Below are positions 53,134-64,000 of a stretch of 64,000 bases of DNA, piece after piece. Both the position numbers and the translations under genes were made by a program. The stretch is from contig NZ_LMFA01000001.1 of assembly GCF_001426565.1 (NCBI RefSeq), positions 457,287 through 521,286 on the forward strand. The letters run 5' to 3'. The DNA is from Rhizobium sp. Root482. GTDB taxonomy: Bacteria > Pseudomonadota > Alphaproteobacteria > Rhizobiales > Rhizobiaceae. How positions within the stretch are numbered: the stretch's first letter is position 1; each line of letters begins with the position of its first letter. The notes under the pieces were generated by a model that saw only the letters and a program-made list of their open reading frames with translations, was not told where the DNA came from and did not search any database.

Positions 53134-54969
53134 ATGTTCCAGTCTTTCGAAGAAACCTCTACACCGCAATTCGGCAGGCAGCGTGTCGAAGCCCTGCGCG
53201 CGGCGCTTGTCGCCCTCGAGGTCGATGGCTTCCTCGTTCCCCGGGCCGATGAATTCCAGGGGGAATATGTACCGGCCTCGGCCGAGCGGCTGTCCTGGCT
53301 CACCGGCTTCACCGGCTCAGCCGGCATTGCGCTCGTCACCCGAAAGCAGGTGATCGTGTTCGTCGACGGCCGCTATGTTACCCAGCTCGCCGAACAGGTG
53401 GATGCTGACGTCTTCACCGGCGGGGACCTTGTCGGCGAGCCGCCGCATCTCTGGCTGGAGCGGTATGGCGCCAAGGGCTTTCGCCTCGGCATCGACCCCT
53501 GGCTGCACACCGGCGCCGAGGTGAGGAAGCTCGAAAGCGCCTTGCAGACCCTTGGCGGCGCACTGGTCCTGCTCGACCATAATCCGCTCGACCTGCTGTG
53601 GACGGATCGCCCGGCGGCTCCGCTGGGCCGCGTCAGGATACAGCCTCTCGACCAGGCCGGTCTTCTGGCACGCGACAAGCTGGCGGCGATGACAGCGGAT
53701 ATCGCAAAGGCCGGCGCGGATGCCGTTATCCTGACGGATCCGTCGTCGATCGCCTGGACCTTCAATATCCGCGGCAGCGACGTGCCGCACACGCCCCATC
53801 CGCTCGCCCGCGCCATCATCCACAAGGACGGTCGTGCCGAGCTGTTTCTCGACAAGCGCAAGGCCGGCATCGAGGAAGAGGCCTATCTGACCCAGCTTGC
53901 CGCCCTCAAGGCGCCGTCCTCCTTCGATGAGGACATCACGGCACTCGCCTCGGCCGGCGCCAGGGTCATGATCGACCCGGACCTCGCCCCCTTTGCGCTC
54001 GCCGAGCTTATCCGCACCGGCGGCGGCAAGGTGATCGAGGCCATCGATCCGGCCCGCCTGCCCCGCGCCCGCAAGAATGCGACGGAACTGGAAGGCTCCG
54101 CCCGCGCCCATCTGCAGGACGGCGCCGCCATGGTGGAATTCCTCGCCTGGCTCGACGGCACGCAGCCTGGGACCGTCACCGAGATTGCCGCCGTGAAGAA
54201 GCTCGAGGCCTGCCGCACTGTGGTCGGCGAGCGCATGCAGAACCCGCTAAGGGATGTTTCCTTCGCCTCGATCTCGGGCGCCGGCGAACATGCCGCGATC
54301 ATGCACTACCGGGTCACCACGAAAAGCGATCTCACCATTGCCGATGGCTCGATGTTCCTGATCGATTCGGGCGGCCAATATGTCAACGGCACCACCGACA
54401 TCACCCGGACGGTCGCCATCGGCACCGTGCCGGAAGAGCAGAGACATTTCTTCACGCTGGTCCTGAAGGGCATGATCGCCATCAGCACTGCCCGGTTCCC
54501 GGTGGGCACGCGCGGCGTGGATCTCGATCCGCTGGCCCGCATCGCGCTGTGGAAGGCCGGTGCGGATTACGCCCATGGCACCGGCCATGGGGTCGGGTCC
54601 TACCTGTCCGTGCATGAGGGGCCGCAGCGTATTTCCCGGGCCTCGATGCAGGAAATCCTGCCCGGCATGATCCTTTCCAACGAGCCCGGCTATTACCGGC
54701 CAGGCGCCTTCGGCATCCGCATCGAAAATCTCATTCATGTGCGCGACGCAAGCCCGGTCGAGGGCGGCGACCTGCAGATGCTCGGCTTTGAAACTCTGAC
54801 CTTCTGCCCGATAGACCGGCGTCTGGTGATGCCGGCTCTTCTGACGGAGGAGGAACTGGCCTGGCTGAACGACTACCACGCCGAGACCCGCGAAAAACTC
54901 TTGCCTCTAATTTCGGACGAGGCTGTGCGGGTCTGGCTGGAGGCGGCAACTGCGCCACTTGCCCGCTGA
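53134..54969 (+). CDS. Xaa-Pro aminopeptidase (M24B)
   Basis: 611 residues with two N-terminal creatinase-like domains and a C-terminal pita-bread domain, the long three-domain form. Metal ligands visible: Asp pair in IDSGGQYVNGTTDITRT, His in YAHGTGHGVG, Glu in ILSNEPGYY and Glu in GIRIENLI. Removes N-terminal residues before proline. ATG 53134 begins the conserved MFQSFEE. A 463-base spacer holding the sRNA separates it from the prmA terminator. Confidence 0.93.
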   Translation: MFQSFEETSTPQFGRQRVEALRAALVALEVDGFLVPRADEFQGEYVPASAERLSWLTGFTGSAGIALVTRKQVIVFVDGRYVTQLAEQVDADVFTGGDLVGEPPHLWLERYGAKGFRLGIDPWLHTGAEVRKLESALQTLGGALVLLDHNPLDLLWTDRPAAPLGRVRIQPLDQAGLLARDKLAAMTADIAKAGADAVILTDPSSIAWTFNIRGSDVPHTPHPLARAIIHKDGRAELFLDKRKAGIEEEAYLTQLAALKAPSSFDEDITALASAGARVMIDPDLAPFALAELIRTGGGKVIEAIDPARLPRARKNATELEGSARAHLQDGAAMVEFLAWLDGTQPGTVTEIAAVKKLEACRTVVGERMQNPLRDVSFASISGAGEHAAIMHYRVTTKSDLTIADGSMFLIDSGGQYVNGTTDITRTVAIGTVPEEQRHFFTLVLKGMIAISTARFPVGTRGVDLDPLARIALWKAGADYAHGTGHGVGSYLSVHEGPQRISRASMQEILPGMILSNEPGYYRPGAFGIRIENLIHVRDASPVEGGDLQMLGFETLTFCPIDRRLVMPALLTEEELAWLNDYHAETREKLLPLISDEAVRVWLEAATAPLAR

Positions 54970-54987
54970 GTACGAACCATGACACCC

Positions 54988-55012
54988 GGCCCGCTTCCTC
55001 ACGAAGCGGGCC
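54988..55012. terminator. Hairpin between convergent aminopeptidase and azlD
   Basis: Perfect 10-bp stem GGCCCGCTTC/GAAGCGGGCC with a five-base loop; only weak U-tracts, so efficiency is uncertain. Confidence 0.55.
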
Positions 55013-55015
55013 TTG

Positions 55016-55333
55016 CTACATCACTGTGTGACGCACCGCCATGACGACGAGCCAGCCGGCAAACAGCATCCACAGGGAAGAAAACCGCAGGCCGACGACA
55101 AGGGCGACAAGCATGGCAAGCGCCCCATCCCATCCGCCGGACAGGAAGGCAGGCGCCACCAGTGTCGAGAGCACGGCGGCCGGGACGGCGCTGAGCGCCA
55201 CCTCCATGCGCGGCGGAATGCGCTTCAGCCGAGTGATCATCACATAACCGCCGATGCGCGTGAAAAAGGTCGCGAGTGCAGCGGCGAGGATGACATAGAT
55301 CAATTGCATATGCTGCGCGCTGTCCATGCTCAT
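55016..55333 (-). CDS. azlD: AzlD small subunit of a branched-chain amino-acid exporter
   Basis: 105-residue membrane protein with three to four helices and the AzlD pattern AALATFFTRIGGYVMI...RIPPRMEVALSAVPAAVLSTLVAP. Partner of AzlC; start overlaps the azlC stop by four bases (ATGA), so they are cotranslated. Confidence 0.93.
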   Translation of the reverse strand: MSMDSAQHMQLIYVILAAALATFFTRIGGYVMITRLKRIPPRMEVALSAVPAAVLSTLVAPAFLSGGWDGALAMLVALVVGLRFSSLWMLFAGWLVVMAVRHTVM

Positions 55334-56046
55334 GCCTCCTGCTCGACATTGACCGAGGGCCGGGCGCCGGCGGGCAGCGGCAGGCAGGCGGCAAGCAGGA
55401 TACCGGCAATGGCGCCGATGCTGACATGCCAGGGCGAACCGACGACATGCATGGCGGCGACCGACACGACGGAACTTACCGCCACCACCGGCAGCCAGTT
55501 GTCACGCCGGCGGAACCCGAGCACCAGGCCCATGAAATAGATCGGCAGCAGCACGTCGAGCCCGATGGCCCTGGGGTCGCCGATCATCTGACCGAAGATC
55601 GCCCCGAGCAGCGTCATCATCTGCCAGGGCAGATAGATGATCATCGCGAAGCCGAGATACCAGGCAAAGCTGATCGGCTCGCCGCGCTCGGCCCGCTTCT
55701 CCGTCTCGGCATATTGCGGATCGACCAGCAGGAAGAAGCCGAAAAACTTCTGCAGGCCGGAAAAATGGCGGATGTGGCGGGCAATCGATGCCGAATAGAG
55801 AATATGCCGGAAATTGACCGCGAAGATCGACAGCACGATCAGCCATGGCTGGATATTGTTGCCGAACAGCTCGATCCCGACCATCTGGCTGGCGCCGGCA
55901 TAGACCGTGGCGCTCATCAGCATGGCGTCATAGACCGAAAATCCGTTGTCCACCGCCAGCGCGCCGAACAGCGCCCCGAACGGCGATGCCGACAGCATGA
56001 CCGGGAAGCCGCCACGCACGCCCTGCCAGAAATCGTCTTTCGTCAT
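55330..56046 (-). CDS. azlC: AzlC large subunit of a branched-chain amino-acid exporter
   Basis: 238 residues, about eight membrane helices, with the AzlC signatures FPVMLSASPFGALFGALA, ATVYAGASQMVGIELFG, NFRHILYSASIARH and LVDPQYAETEKR. AzlCD exports branched-chain amino acids or their analogues in Bacillus and Corynebacterium (as BrnFE). ATG 56046 fits the conserved opening; the frame to 56073 is not used. Confidence 0.93.
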   Translation of the reverse strand: MTKDDFWQGVRGGFPVMLSASPFGALFGALAVDNGFSVYDAMLMSATVYAGASQMVGIELFGNNIQPWLIVLSIFAVNFRHILYSASIARHIRHFSGLQKFFGFFLLVDPQYAETEKRAERGEPISFAWYLGFAMIIYLPWQMMTLLGAIFGQMIGDPRAIGLDVLLPIYFMGLVLGFRRRDNWLPVVAVSSVVSVAAMHVVGSPWHVSIGAIAGILLAACLPLPAGARPSVNVEQEA

Positions 56047-56207
56047 GAGAATCCTTCCGGAACGGGCGGCCACGGCCGAACCCGAACATCCCTAGATATG
56101 TCAGCTATGGGAGCCACAGATAGGCTTCGGCCAGCCCACCGACAATTCAATAAGATTGATACAGCGGTGCAAATTTCTGATGGAAACTGCGGCCGGCGAT
56201 GCGACCG

Positions 56208-57035
56208 TCAGGCCTTCGGCTTCACCTGGAAGGTGTGCTCGATACCGGGAAAGCTGCGCGCCTTCACCTCCTGCGCATAGGCCTCGAAGGCCGCGGAAAT
56301 CTGCGGCGCCAGTTCGGCGAAATGCTTGACGAAGCGCGGCTTGAAATCGCTGAAAATGCCGAGCATGTCGTCGGAGACGAGGATCTGGCCATCGCAGGCC
56401 GGCGATGCGCCGATGCCGATGGTCGGCGCCCGCAATGCCTCGGATATTTCGCGTGCCAGCGGTTCGATCGTGCCCTCGATGACGATGGCAAAGGCCCCGG
56501 CATCGTCGATGGCCTTGGCGTCGCGCCTGATCTTGGCCGCTTCCTTGTCGCTGCGACCGACCGACCGGTAGCCGCCCATCGTATTGACGAGCTGCGGCAT
56601 CAGGCCGACATGGCCGAGCACAGGTATGCCGCGCTGGGTGAGGAAATCAACCGTCTCGGCCATTTCCGCCCCGCCCTCGAGCTTCACGGCGCTGCAGCCG
56701 GTTTCCTTGAGGATGCGGGCAGCGCTGGCAAAGGCCTGTTCCTTGGACTGCTGATAGGAACCGAACGGCAGATCGACGACGACGCAGGCCTTTTCCGAGC
56801 CACGCATGACCGCCTGGCCATGGGCGATCATCATGTCGAGCGTGACGCCGACCGTCGAATCGAGACCGTAGAGCACCATGCCGAGCGAATCGCCGACCAG
56901 CATGAAATCGACATGCGGATCGAGCAGGCGGGCGATCGGGGTCGTATAGGCCGTCAGGCTGACGATTGGCCGCTCGCCCTTCAACGCTTCGATATGACCG
57001 GGGCTCAGACGCCGCTTTACTGCCTGTACACTCAT
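56208..57035 (-). CDS. panB: 3-methyl-2-oxobutanoate hydroxymethyltransferase
   Basis: 275 residues, TIM barrel. Makes ketopantoate from ketoisovalerate and methylene-tetrahydrofolate. Motifs: [47 protein letters not shown] (Mg2+ Asp in VGDSLG), [14 protein letters not shown], and [19 protein letters not shown] 57035 lies one base after the panC stop, so they form one transcript with panC first. Confidence 0.95.
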   Translation of the reverse strand: MSVQAVKRRLSPGHIEALKGERPIVSLTAYTTPIARLLDPHVDFMLVGDSLGMVLYGLDSTVGVTLDMMIAHGQAVMRGSEKACVVVDLPFGSYQQSKEQAFASAARILKETGCSAVKLEGGAEMAETVDFLTQRGIPVLGHVGLMPQLVNTMGGYRSVGRSDKEAAKIRRDAKAIDDAGAFAIVIEGTIEPLAREISEALRAPTIGIGASPACDGQILVSDDMLGIFSDFKPRFVKHFAELAPQISAAFEAYAQEVKARSFPGIEHTFQVKPKA

Positions 57036-57036
57036 G

Positions 57037-57912
57037 CTAGGCCACCTTTGCAAAATTTGCGGTTTGCGGGTCGAAAACCCGATTATCGAGGAGCCGGGTG
57101 TTTCCGAAGCGGACAAAAAGCAGCAGGAGCACCGGCCCGGCGCCAATTTCGGTCAATTCACCCAGCGTTTCCGGATCGCGCAGCGCCACCACTTCCGGCG
57201 TCGCCAATGGTTCGGCGGCGATGAAATCGGTGATGGCCCGTTCAAGCACCGGAACATCCGTATGGCCGGCGGCGATCAACCGGCCGGCCTCGTCGAGCGC
57301 CTTGGGGACAATCACGGCGGCGGCCCGCTCGGTGGGCGTCAGATAGACATTGCGGGACGAACAGGCGAGCCCGTCCGCTTCCCGTACGGTGGGAACGCCG
57401 ATCACCGTAACCGGCTGGGCGAGATCCTCCGCCATGCGGCGGATGATCTGCAATTGCTGGAAATCCTTCTCGCCGAAATAGGCGCGGTCGGGTCCGACGA
57501 TATTGAACAATTTGCTCACGACGGTCGCCACCCCGGAGAAATGGCCGGGCCGGACAGCCCCTTCCAGTTCGCCGCCGAGGCTCGGTACATCCACCACCGT
57601 TTCCATCGGCCGCGGATACATATCGGCAACGCCAGGAGCAAAGAGCAGATCGACCCCGGCTTCGGCAAGCATCGCCTGGTCGCGGGCCAGGTCGCGCGGA
57701 TATTTGCTCAGATCCTCGCTTGCGCCGAACTGCAGCGGATTGACGAACAGGCTGACCACGACGATATCGTTCTCCGCCCGTGCCTGGGCAACGAGCTTCA
57801 TATGGCCGACATGAAGATAGCCCATGGTCGGCACCAGGCCGATCGTCTTGCCGGCCCGCCGCTGCGGCGCCAGGCGGGCCCGCAGTTCCGCAATGCTGGT
57901 GACCGTGTCCAT
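57037..57912 (-). CDS. panC: Pantothenate synthetase
   Basis: 291 residues. Joins pantoate and beta-alanine with ATP. HIGH-like site in [65 protein letters not shown] and the KMSKS-like region near [16 protein letters not shown] precedes ATG 57912. panB follows after one base; together they give pantothenate from ketoisovalerate, itself a product of the ilv pathway. Confidence 0.95.
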   Translation of the reverse strand: MDTVTSIAELRARLAPQRRAGKTIGLVPTMGYLHVGHMKLVAQARAENDIVVVSLFVNPLQFGASEDLSKYPRDLARDQAMLAEAGVDLLFAPGVADMYPRPMETVVDVPSLGGELEGAVRPGHFSGVATVVSKLFNIVGPDRAYFGEKDFQQLQIIRRMAEDLAQPVTVIGVPTVREADGLACSSRNVYLTPTERAAAVIVPKALDEAGRLIAAGHTDVPVLERAITDFIAAEPLATPEVVALRDPETLGELTEIGAGPVLLLLFVRFGNTRLLDNRVFDPQTANFAKVA

Positions 57913-58088
57913 CCCGGGATCCTCCAATCCATAAGACCGGCCGCCCTGATACCGGCGGCCCATCCCTGCCAGGCTCATGGGAAAGCACCCGCATGACCCC
58001 GGTCCGGTTTCCTAACGTGTGCAGTGCAAAAAGACAAATCAAGAATCGCGGAAGGCGTGGCATGCCCCCTGTTCTTGCTTCTCAGCCG

Positions 58089-58844
58089 TTATTTTCCATG
58101 GGTTTCGAGCGATTGCTCGATCGCGCCGAAGATGGAATGGCCGCTGCGGTCGTTCATCTCGATGCGCACCGTGTCGCCGGTCTGCAACGCCGATGCTGTC
58201 CTGCACAAACCGGTGGCAACCATGCTGCCGGCAACGAGCGGCCGCACCCTGGCGGCCGTGGCGACAATCTCGGCAGCATCCCTGGCACCGATGTCGCCAC
58301 CATCCAGGATCGTGCCGTTGCGGCGGACCTGCAAGGGCAGATCGCCCGTGGTCCAGCCCGCGCCGAGTTCGTCCGGCGTAACCGCCACCGGCGAGAAGGT
58401 CGATGCGGCGGCCACGCCGTCAAGGCTGATATCGCTGGCGAGAAGCACGAGAAGGATTGCAGTCTTCGCGAGCGCCTTGTCGGACTGCGCACTGAGATCG
58501 TTGGTGATGACCGCGACCTGCGACGTCAGGATGAAGTCGGAGGCGCCAGGTATCGCCGGCACCGGTTGGCGCGGGTCGTTGAACCCGCCCGGGCCGCCGG
58601 ACCAGAAAAAGGCCCGCGGCAAGGGGGACGCAGCGGCATGCTCGTGAAAGCGCATGGTCGGCTCGGAACCGGTTTCCACGCCTTCGGCGACCCGTGCCAG
58701 CCGCGGCGCCGCATGCTCCCAGTCATCCAGGGCCGCTTGCAGCGTCCGGGCGATATGGCCGACCTCGGAGCACCGGGTCAGATCACGGGAGACCACGACC
58801 AGTTTGCCATCGCGGGTGCTGTCTTTCAAAGTCGCCAGTTTCAT
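58089..58844 (-). CDS. Fumarylacetoacetate hydrolase-like protein, shortened and probably inactive
   Basis: 251 residues. The opening LATLKDSTRDGKLVVVSRDLTRCSEVGHIARTLQ matches the N-terminus of rhizobial FAH-family enzymes of about 335 residues; the end TVRIEMNDRSGHSIFGAIEQ also matches. In between, about 85 residues are missing relative to those enzymes, including the segment that carries the metal-binding Glu-x-Glu; the corresponding stretch here reads LTSQVAVITND. One ligand-like Asp in ASDISLDG is kept. It is therefore a diverged paralogue or pseudoenzyme, not an obvious tyrosine-pathway hydrolase. Comparison is from memory of the family. Confidence 0.7.
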   Translation of the reverse strand: MKLATLKDSTRDGKLVVVSRDLTRCSEVGHIARTLQAALDDWEHAAPRLARVAEGVETGSEPTMRFHEHAAASPLPRAFFWSGGPGGFNDPRQPVPAIPGASDFILTSQVAVITNDLSAQSDKALAKTAILLVLLASDISLDGVAAASTFSPVAVTPDELGAGWTTGDLPLQVRRNGTILDGGDIGARDAAEIVATAARVRPLVAGSMVATGLCRTASALQTGDTVRIEMNDRSGHSIFGAIEQSLETHGK

Positions 58845-59015
58845 CGCTCGCCTGTCCCCCGCTATCGCGTTTCATCGACGGTCGGCTGACCGCCCGATGC
58901 CATAGTGGCACTATTTGGCGGCGGGTGTCGCGTCGAATTTGCAAATCCCGGGCGATGGTGGAGGCCGCCGGGAAAACGGGGCGGGATTGCGGGCCGTATC
59001 CCGGCCCGCGACCGG

Positions 59016-60017
59016 CTAGAAAGCGGTTACGATGAAATAGAACATCGCGGAGATCGCCGCCGCCGCCGGCAATGTGATGATCCAGGCGATAAGGATGTTG
59101 CCAGCAAGGCCCCACCGCACCGCCGAGACACGCCGCGCGGCGCCAACGCCGATGATCGAACCGGTGATCGTATGGGTCGTCGAGACCGGAATACCGAGCC
59201 AGGTGGCGCCGAAGAGCGTGATGGCACCGCCAGTTTCCGCGCAGAAACCCTGCATCGGGTTGAGCCGGGTGATCTTCGAACCCATCGTATGGACGATGCG
59301 CCAGCCGCCGAACAGGGTTCCGAGCGCCATGGCGGACTGGCAGGTGATCACCACCCAGAACGGCACGTAGAAATTGGCTCCCAGATAACCTTGCGAAAAC
59401 AAAAGGACCGCAATGATGCCCATGGTCTTCTGTGCATCATTACCGCCATGACCGAGCGAATAGAGCGAGGCGGAAATGAACTGCATCACCCGGAAGGTAC
59501 GGTCGACGGCAAAGGGCGTCTGGCGCACGAAGATCCAGGAAACAAGCAGCACGAGCATGAGAGCGAGGAAGAACCCGATCATCGGCGACATGAAGATGGC
59601 GGCGACGGTCTTCATGAGGCCGCCAAGCACGATGGCGTCGCCGCCGGTCTTCGCAAGGCCGGCACCGACAAGGCCGCCGACCAGCGCATGCGACGAACTC
59701 GAGGGAATGCCGAAGATCCAGGTGACGATATTCCAGATGATCGCCCCCATCAGCGCGGCAAAGATCACCTGCGGCGTGACGATGGCGGGATCGATGATGC
59801 CGGTGCCGAGCGTTTCGGCCACATGCAGACCGAAGAACAGGAAGGCGATGAAATTGAAGAAGGCCGCCCACATGACGGCATATTGCGGTCGAAGCACCCG
59901 CGTCGAGACGATCGTGGCGATCGAATTGGCGGCATCGTGCAGGCCGTTCAGGAAGTCGAAGAACAATGCGATGCCTATCAGGCCCACAAGCAACGGCAGG
60001 GCGAGCGTGGCATCCAT
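59016..60017 (-). CDS. PiT-family low-affinity phosphate permease
   Basis: 333-residue inner-membrane transporter with about ten helices and the two PF01384 repeats: FDFLNGLHDAANSIATIVSTR and SLGHGGNDAQKTMGII, plus IPSSSSHALVGGLVGA and IPVSTTHTITGSIIG. Moves metal-phosphate with protons. Its start overlaps the stop of the upstream DUF47 gene by one base, the usual pairing in rhizobia, where the homologous pair is known as orfA-pit. Confidence 0.94.
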   Translation of the reverse strand: MDATLALPLLVGLIGIALFFDFLNGLHDAANSIATIVSTRVLRPQYAVMWAAFFNFIAFLFFGLHVAETLGTGIIDPAIVTPQVIFAALMGAIIWNIVTWIFGIPSSSSHALVGGLVGAGLAKTGGDAIVLGGLMKTVAAIFMSPMIGFFLALMLVLLVSWIFVRQTPFAVDRTFRVMQFISASLYSLGHGGNDAQKTMGIIAVLLFSQGYLGANFYVPFWVVITCQSAMALGTLFGGWRIVHTMGSKITRLNPMQGFCAETGGAITLFGATWLGIPVSTTHTITGSIIGVGAARRVSAVRWGLAGNILIAWIITLPAAAAISAMFYFIVTAF

Positions 60018-60661
60018 CAGACGTTCTCGATCAGGATGCCGCTGATTTCATTGGCAACGTCCTCGAAACGATCGACCACCTTCTCGAGTTGGCCATAGAT
60101 CTCGCTGCCGATGAGATAGGCCATCGGATTGGAGGCCCCGTGACGACGGAACAGATCCTTCAGCCCTTCGTCGTGCAGTTCGTCCGAGCGCCCCTCGACG
60201 CGCGTCACCTCCTCGGCGATGGCGCTGAGACGGGCCGCATTGTTGCCGACCCGGTCGAGCAAGGGAATGGCCTCGGCGATCAGGCGGGCGGCATCGACCA
60301 CCAGCACGCCCATTTCACGCATGCCGGGATCGAAGCTCTTCTGCTCGAACAGCCGGATCGTCTTGACCGTCTTGTGCATCATGTCGATGGCGTCGTCCAT
60401 CGACTGGATCAAGTCCTTGATGTCACCGCGATCGAACGGGGTGATGAAGCTGCGGCGCACGGCAAGCATGACGTCGCGGGTGATGTTGTCGGCCTCGTCC
60501 TCGAGGGCGATGATACGGTTGCAATGGGCCTCATGATCGCCCTCTCCCGCCAGAAGCGCCTTCAGCGCGTCCGCCGCGCCGACGACGGTGCGCGAATGCG
60601 CCTCGAAAAGCTCGAAGAACTTGTCCTCGCGCGGCAAAAGCTTGCGAAACCAACCCAGCAT
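60017..60661 (-). CDS. DUF47/PhoU-like regulator of the PiT permease
   Basis: 214 residues, all helical, PhoU-like: FFELFEAHSRTVVGAADALKALL, ALEDEADNITRDVM, TPFDRGDIKDLIQSMDDAIDMMHKT, SDELHDEGLKDLFR. Members sit next to pit and modulate phosphate uptake; in Sinorhizobium orfA-pit is repressed under phosphate starvation. ATG 60661 is chosen because the domain starts at residue 2. The promoter must lie in 60662-60768. Confidence 0.9.
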   Translation of the reverse strand: MLGWFRKLLPREDKFFELFEAHSRTVVGAADALKALLAGEGDHEAHCNRIIALEDEADNITRDVMLAVRRSFITPFDRGDIKDLIQSMDDAIDMMHKTVKTIRLFEQKSFDPGMREMGVLVVDAARLIAEAIPLLDRVGNNAARLSAIAEEVTRVEGRSDELHDEGLKDLFRRHGASNPMAYLIGSEIYGQLEKVVDRFEDVANEISGILIENV

Positions 60662-60768
60662 CGTCCAACCACCCGTCTTCGCCGTTGTCACGGAATTGTC
60701 ATAAATCTGGCAGTCCTCATAAAGAAGACAAGTGGGGAAGGAAAGCTTTTACGCCCCGATGCCCGCAG

Positions 60769-62955
<2,187 letters not shown>

Positions 62956-63010
62956 TTAGAGAAATTTCGCGGAATGGGAAGATGCAGTTTCCGTCGCAAG
63001 AACGCAGAAA

Positions 63011-64000
63011 CTAAACGTTCCCCGCCAGCAGCCGGAGCGCCGCTGCCCTCGCCTCGTCGGTGACATGGGCGCCGGCCAGCATGCGGGCGATCTCCTCGGT
63101 GCGGGCCTTCTCGTCCATGCGGGCGACGCGGGTAGCGATCGTCTCGGATTTCTCCGCCGACGGGCCCTTGGAAATCAGCAGATGTGTCGCCGCACGGGCC
63201 GCCACCTGCGGCGCGTGGGTGACGGAAAGCACCTGGACATTGCCCGACAGGCGCTTCAATCGCTGGCCGATCGCATCCGCCACCGCGCCGCCGACACCGG
63301 TGTCGATTTCGTCGAAAACCAGGGTCGGCGCCGAGCCGCGATCGGCAAGCGCCACTTTCAGCGCCAGCAGGAAGCGCGAAAGCTCGCCGCCGGACGCCAC
63401 CTTCATGATCGGCCCGGGCCGGGTGCCGGGATTGGTCTGGACATGGAACTCGACGACATCGATACCGTCAGCTGTTGCCGCGTTCGCATCCGAGGTCACC
63501 TGCGCCATGAACCGGGCGCGCTCGAGCTTCAACGCCGGAAGCTCGGCCATCACCGCTTCAGAAAGCGCGGTTGCCGTATGATGGCGCTTGAGGGAGAGGG
63601 CCGAAGCGGCCGCGTCGAATGCACCCTTGGTGAGTCCGAGTTCCAACTCCAGCTGTTTCAGCTTCTCCTCGCCGGCATCGAGATCGGCAAGATCGGCGAT
63701 CATCCGCGCGGCCAGCGCCGGAAGCTCTGTCACCGGCACGGAATATTTGCGGGCGGCGGCGCGCAGGGCAAACAGTCGCTCCTCCACCCGCTCCAGTTCC
63801 TTCGGATCATATTCGGTTCTGCGCAGCGCCGCCTCGACGGCCATCTGCGCGTCGGACAACTGATTGAGCGCGGCGTCGAGGAACTCCACCGTTTCCTCGA
63901 GCAGACCTGGCGCCTCGTGGCTCTTGCGCTCCAGCCTGCGAACCAGCGACGCGATCAGCGGTACCGGCGACGCGTTGCCGTTCAGGAATTCGCTCGCCTC
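63011..64000 (-). CDS. recN: DNA repair protein RecN, 3' part only
   Basis: The last 329 residues of RecN (full length about 555); the frame is open through base 64000 so the N-terminal Walker A lies outside the window. Seen: the end of the coiled-coil arm, DVVEFHVQTNPGTRPGPIMKVASGGELSRFLLALKVAL (SMC signature motif, read in parts), Walker B PTLVFDEIDTGVGG, the D-loop and VLSVTHAPQVAARA. SMC-like ATPase for double-strand-break repair. Order recN-ligA is typical of Rhizobiales. Confidence 0.95.
   Translation of the reverse strand, partial: EASEFLNGNASPVPLIASLVRRLERKSHEAPGLLEETVEFLDAALNQLSDAQMAVEAALRRTEYDPKELERVEERLFALRAAARKYSVPVTELPALAARMIADLADLDAGEEKLKQLELELGLTKGAFDAAASALSLKRHHTATALSEAVMAELPALKLERARFMAQVTSDANAATADGIDVVEFHVQTNPGTRPGPIMKVASGGELSRFLLALKVALADRGSAPTLVFDEIDTGVGGAVADAIGQRLKRLSGNVQVLSVTHAPQVAARAATHLLISKGPSAEKSETIATRVARMDEKARTEEIARMLAGAHVTDEARAAALRLLAGNV

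Overview
This 64 kb window is chromosomal sequence from an alphaproteobacterium of the order Rhizobiales, most likely Rhizobiaceae. The evidence is a circularly permuted two-piece tmRNA with the tag ANDNYAEARLAA, an alphaproteobacterial-type sspB beside it, the gene neighbourhoods degP-hflC-hflK-folA-thyA and recN-ligA, many conserved rhizobial small proteins (DUF2853, DUF4169, RHH), high GC content, and a sRNA resembling the rhizobial alpha-r14 family. Almost everything is housekeeping. I see no rRNA, tRNA, insertion sequence, prophage or CRISPR array.

Layout. 0-9 kb: 5' part of a type II NADH dehydrogenase (cut by the window edge), an M42 aminopeptidase, an Asp/Glu racemase, a divergent HxlR regulator/NmrA oxidoreductase pair, pdxJ, a membrane-bound winged-helix regulator, a MerR-LuxR hybrid regulator and an SF1 helicase. 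9-14.4 kb: a secreted COG4315 protein overlapping an ECF sigma/anti-sigma pair, a cobalt-type nitrile hydratase operon headed by a LysE exporter, and an aldo/keto reductase. 14.4-17 kb: ilvIH behind an attenuator with a leaderless 18-codon Ile/Val/Leu leader peptide. 17-21.7 kb: HerA-like ATPase, miaA, serB, GNAT. 21.7-28.7 kb: protein quality control (degP, hflC, hflK) and thymidylate/folate genes (folA, gst, thyA). 28.8-30.3 kb: ssrA, sspB and two small genes. 30.4-40.3 kb: a very large AsmA-like protein, a D-lactate dehydrogenase-type flavoprotein, and an RND pump with its adaptor. 40.6-43.1 kb: uvrD.

43.1-45.05 kb is the clearest accessory segment: directly behind uvrD, GC content drops to about 40% in the first 120 bases. 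It holds a Panacea (DUF4065) protein with an unrecognised 249-residue partner, then a convergent RHH/ParE-RelE toxin-antitoxin pair. The Panacea pair looks like a SocAB/PanAT-type toxin-antitoxin unit whose putative toxin is not one I recognise; it is the best candidate for an undescribed system here.

45-64 kb: an L,D-transpeptidase-like protein, a diguanylate cyclase, creA, pncA, an orphan cheW, a SCO copper chaperone, prmA, a putative antisense-strand sRNA carrying two anti-Shine-Dalgarno loops and sharing the prmA terminator, an M24 aminopeptidase, azlCD, panBC, a fumarylacetoacetase-like protein that seems to have lost its metal ligands, a PiT/DUF47 phosphate uptake pair, ligA, and the 3' part of recN (cut by the window edge).

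All family assignments come from reading motifs and lengths by eye; no database search was run.
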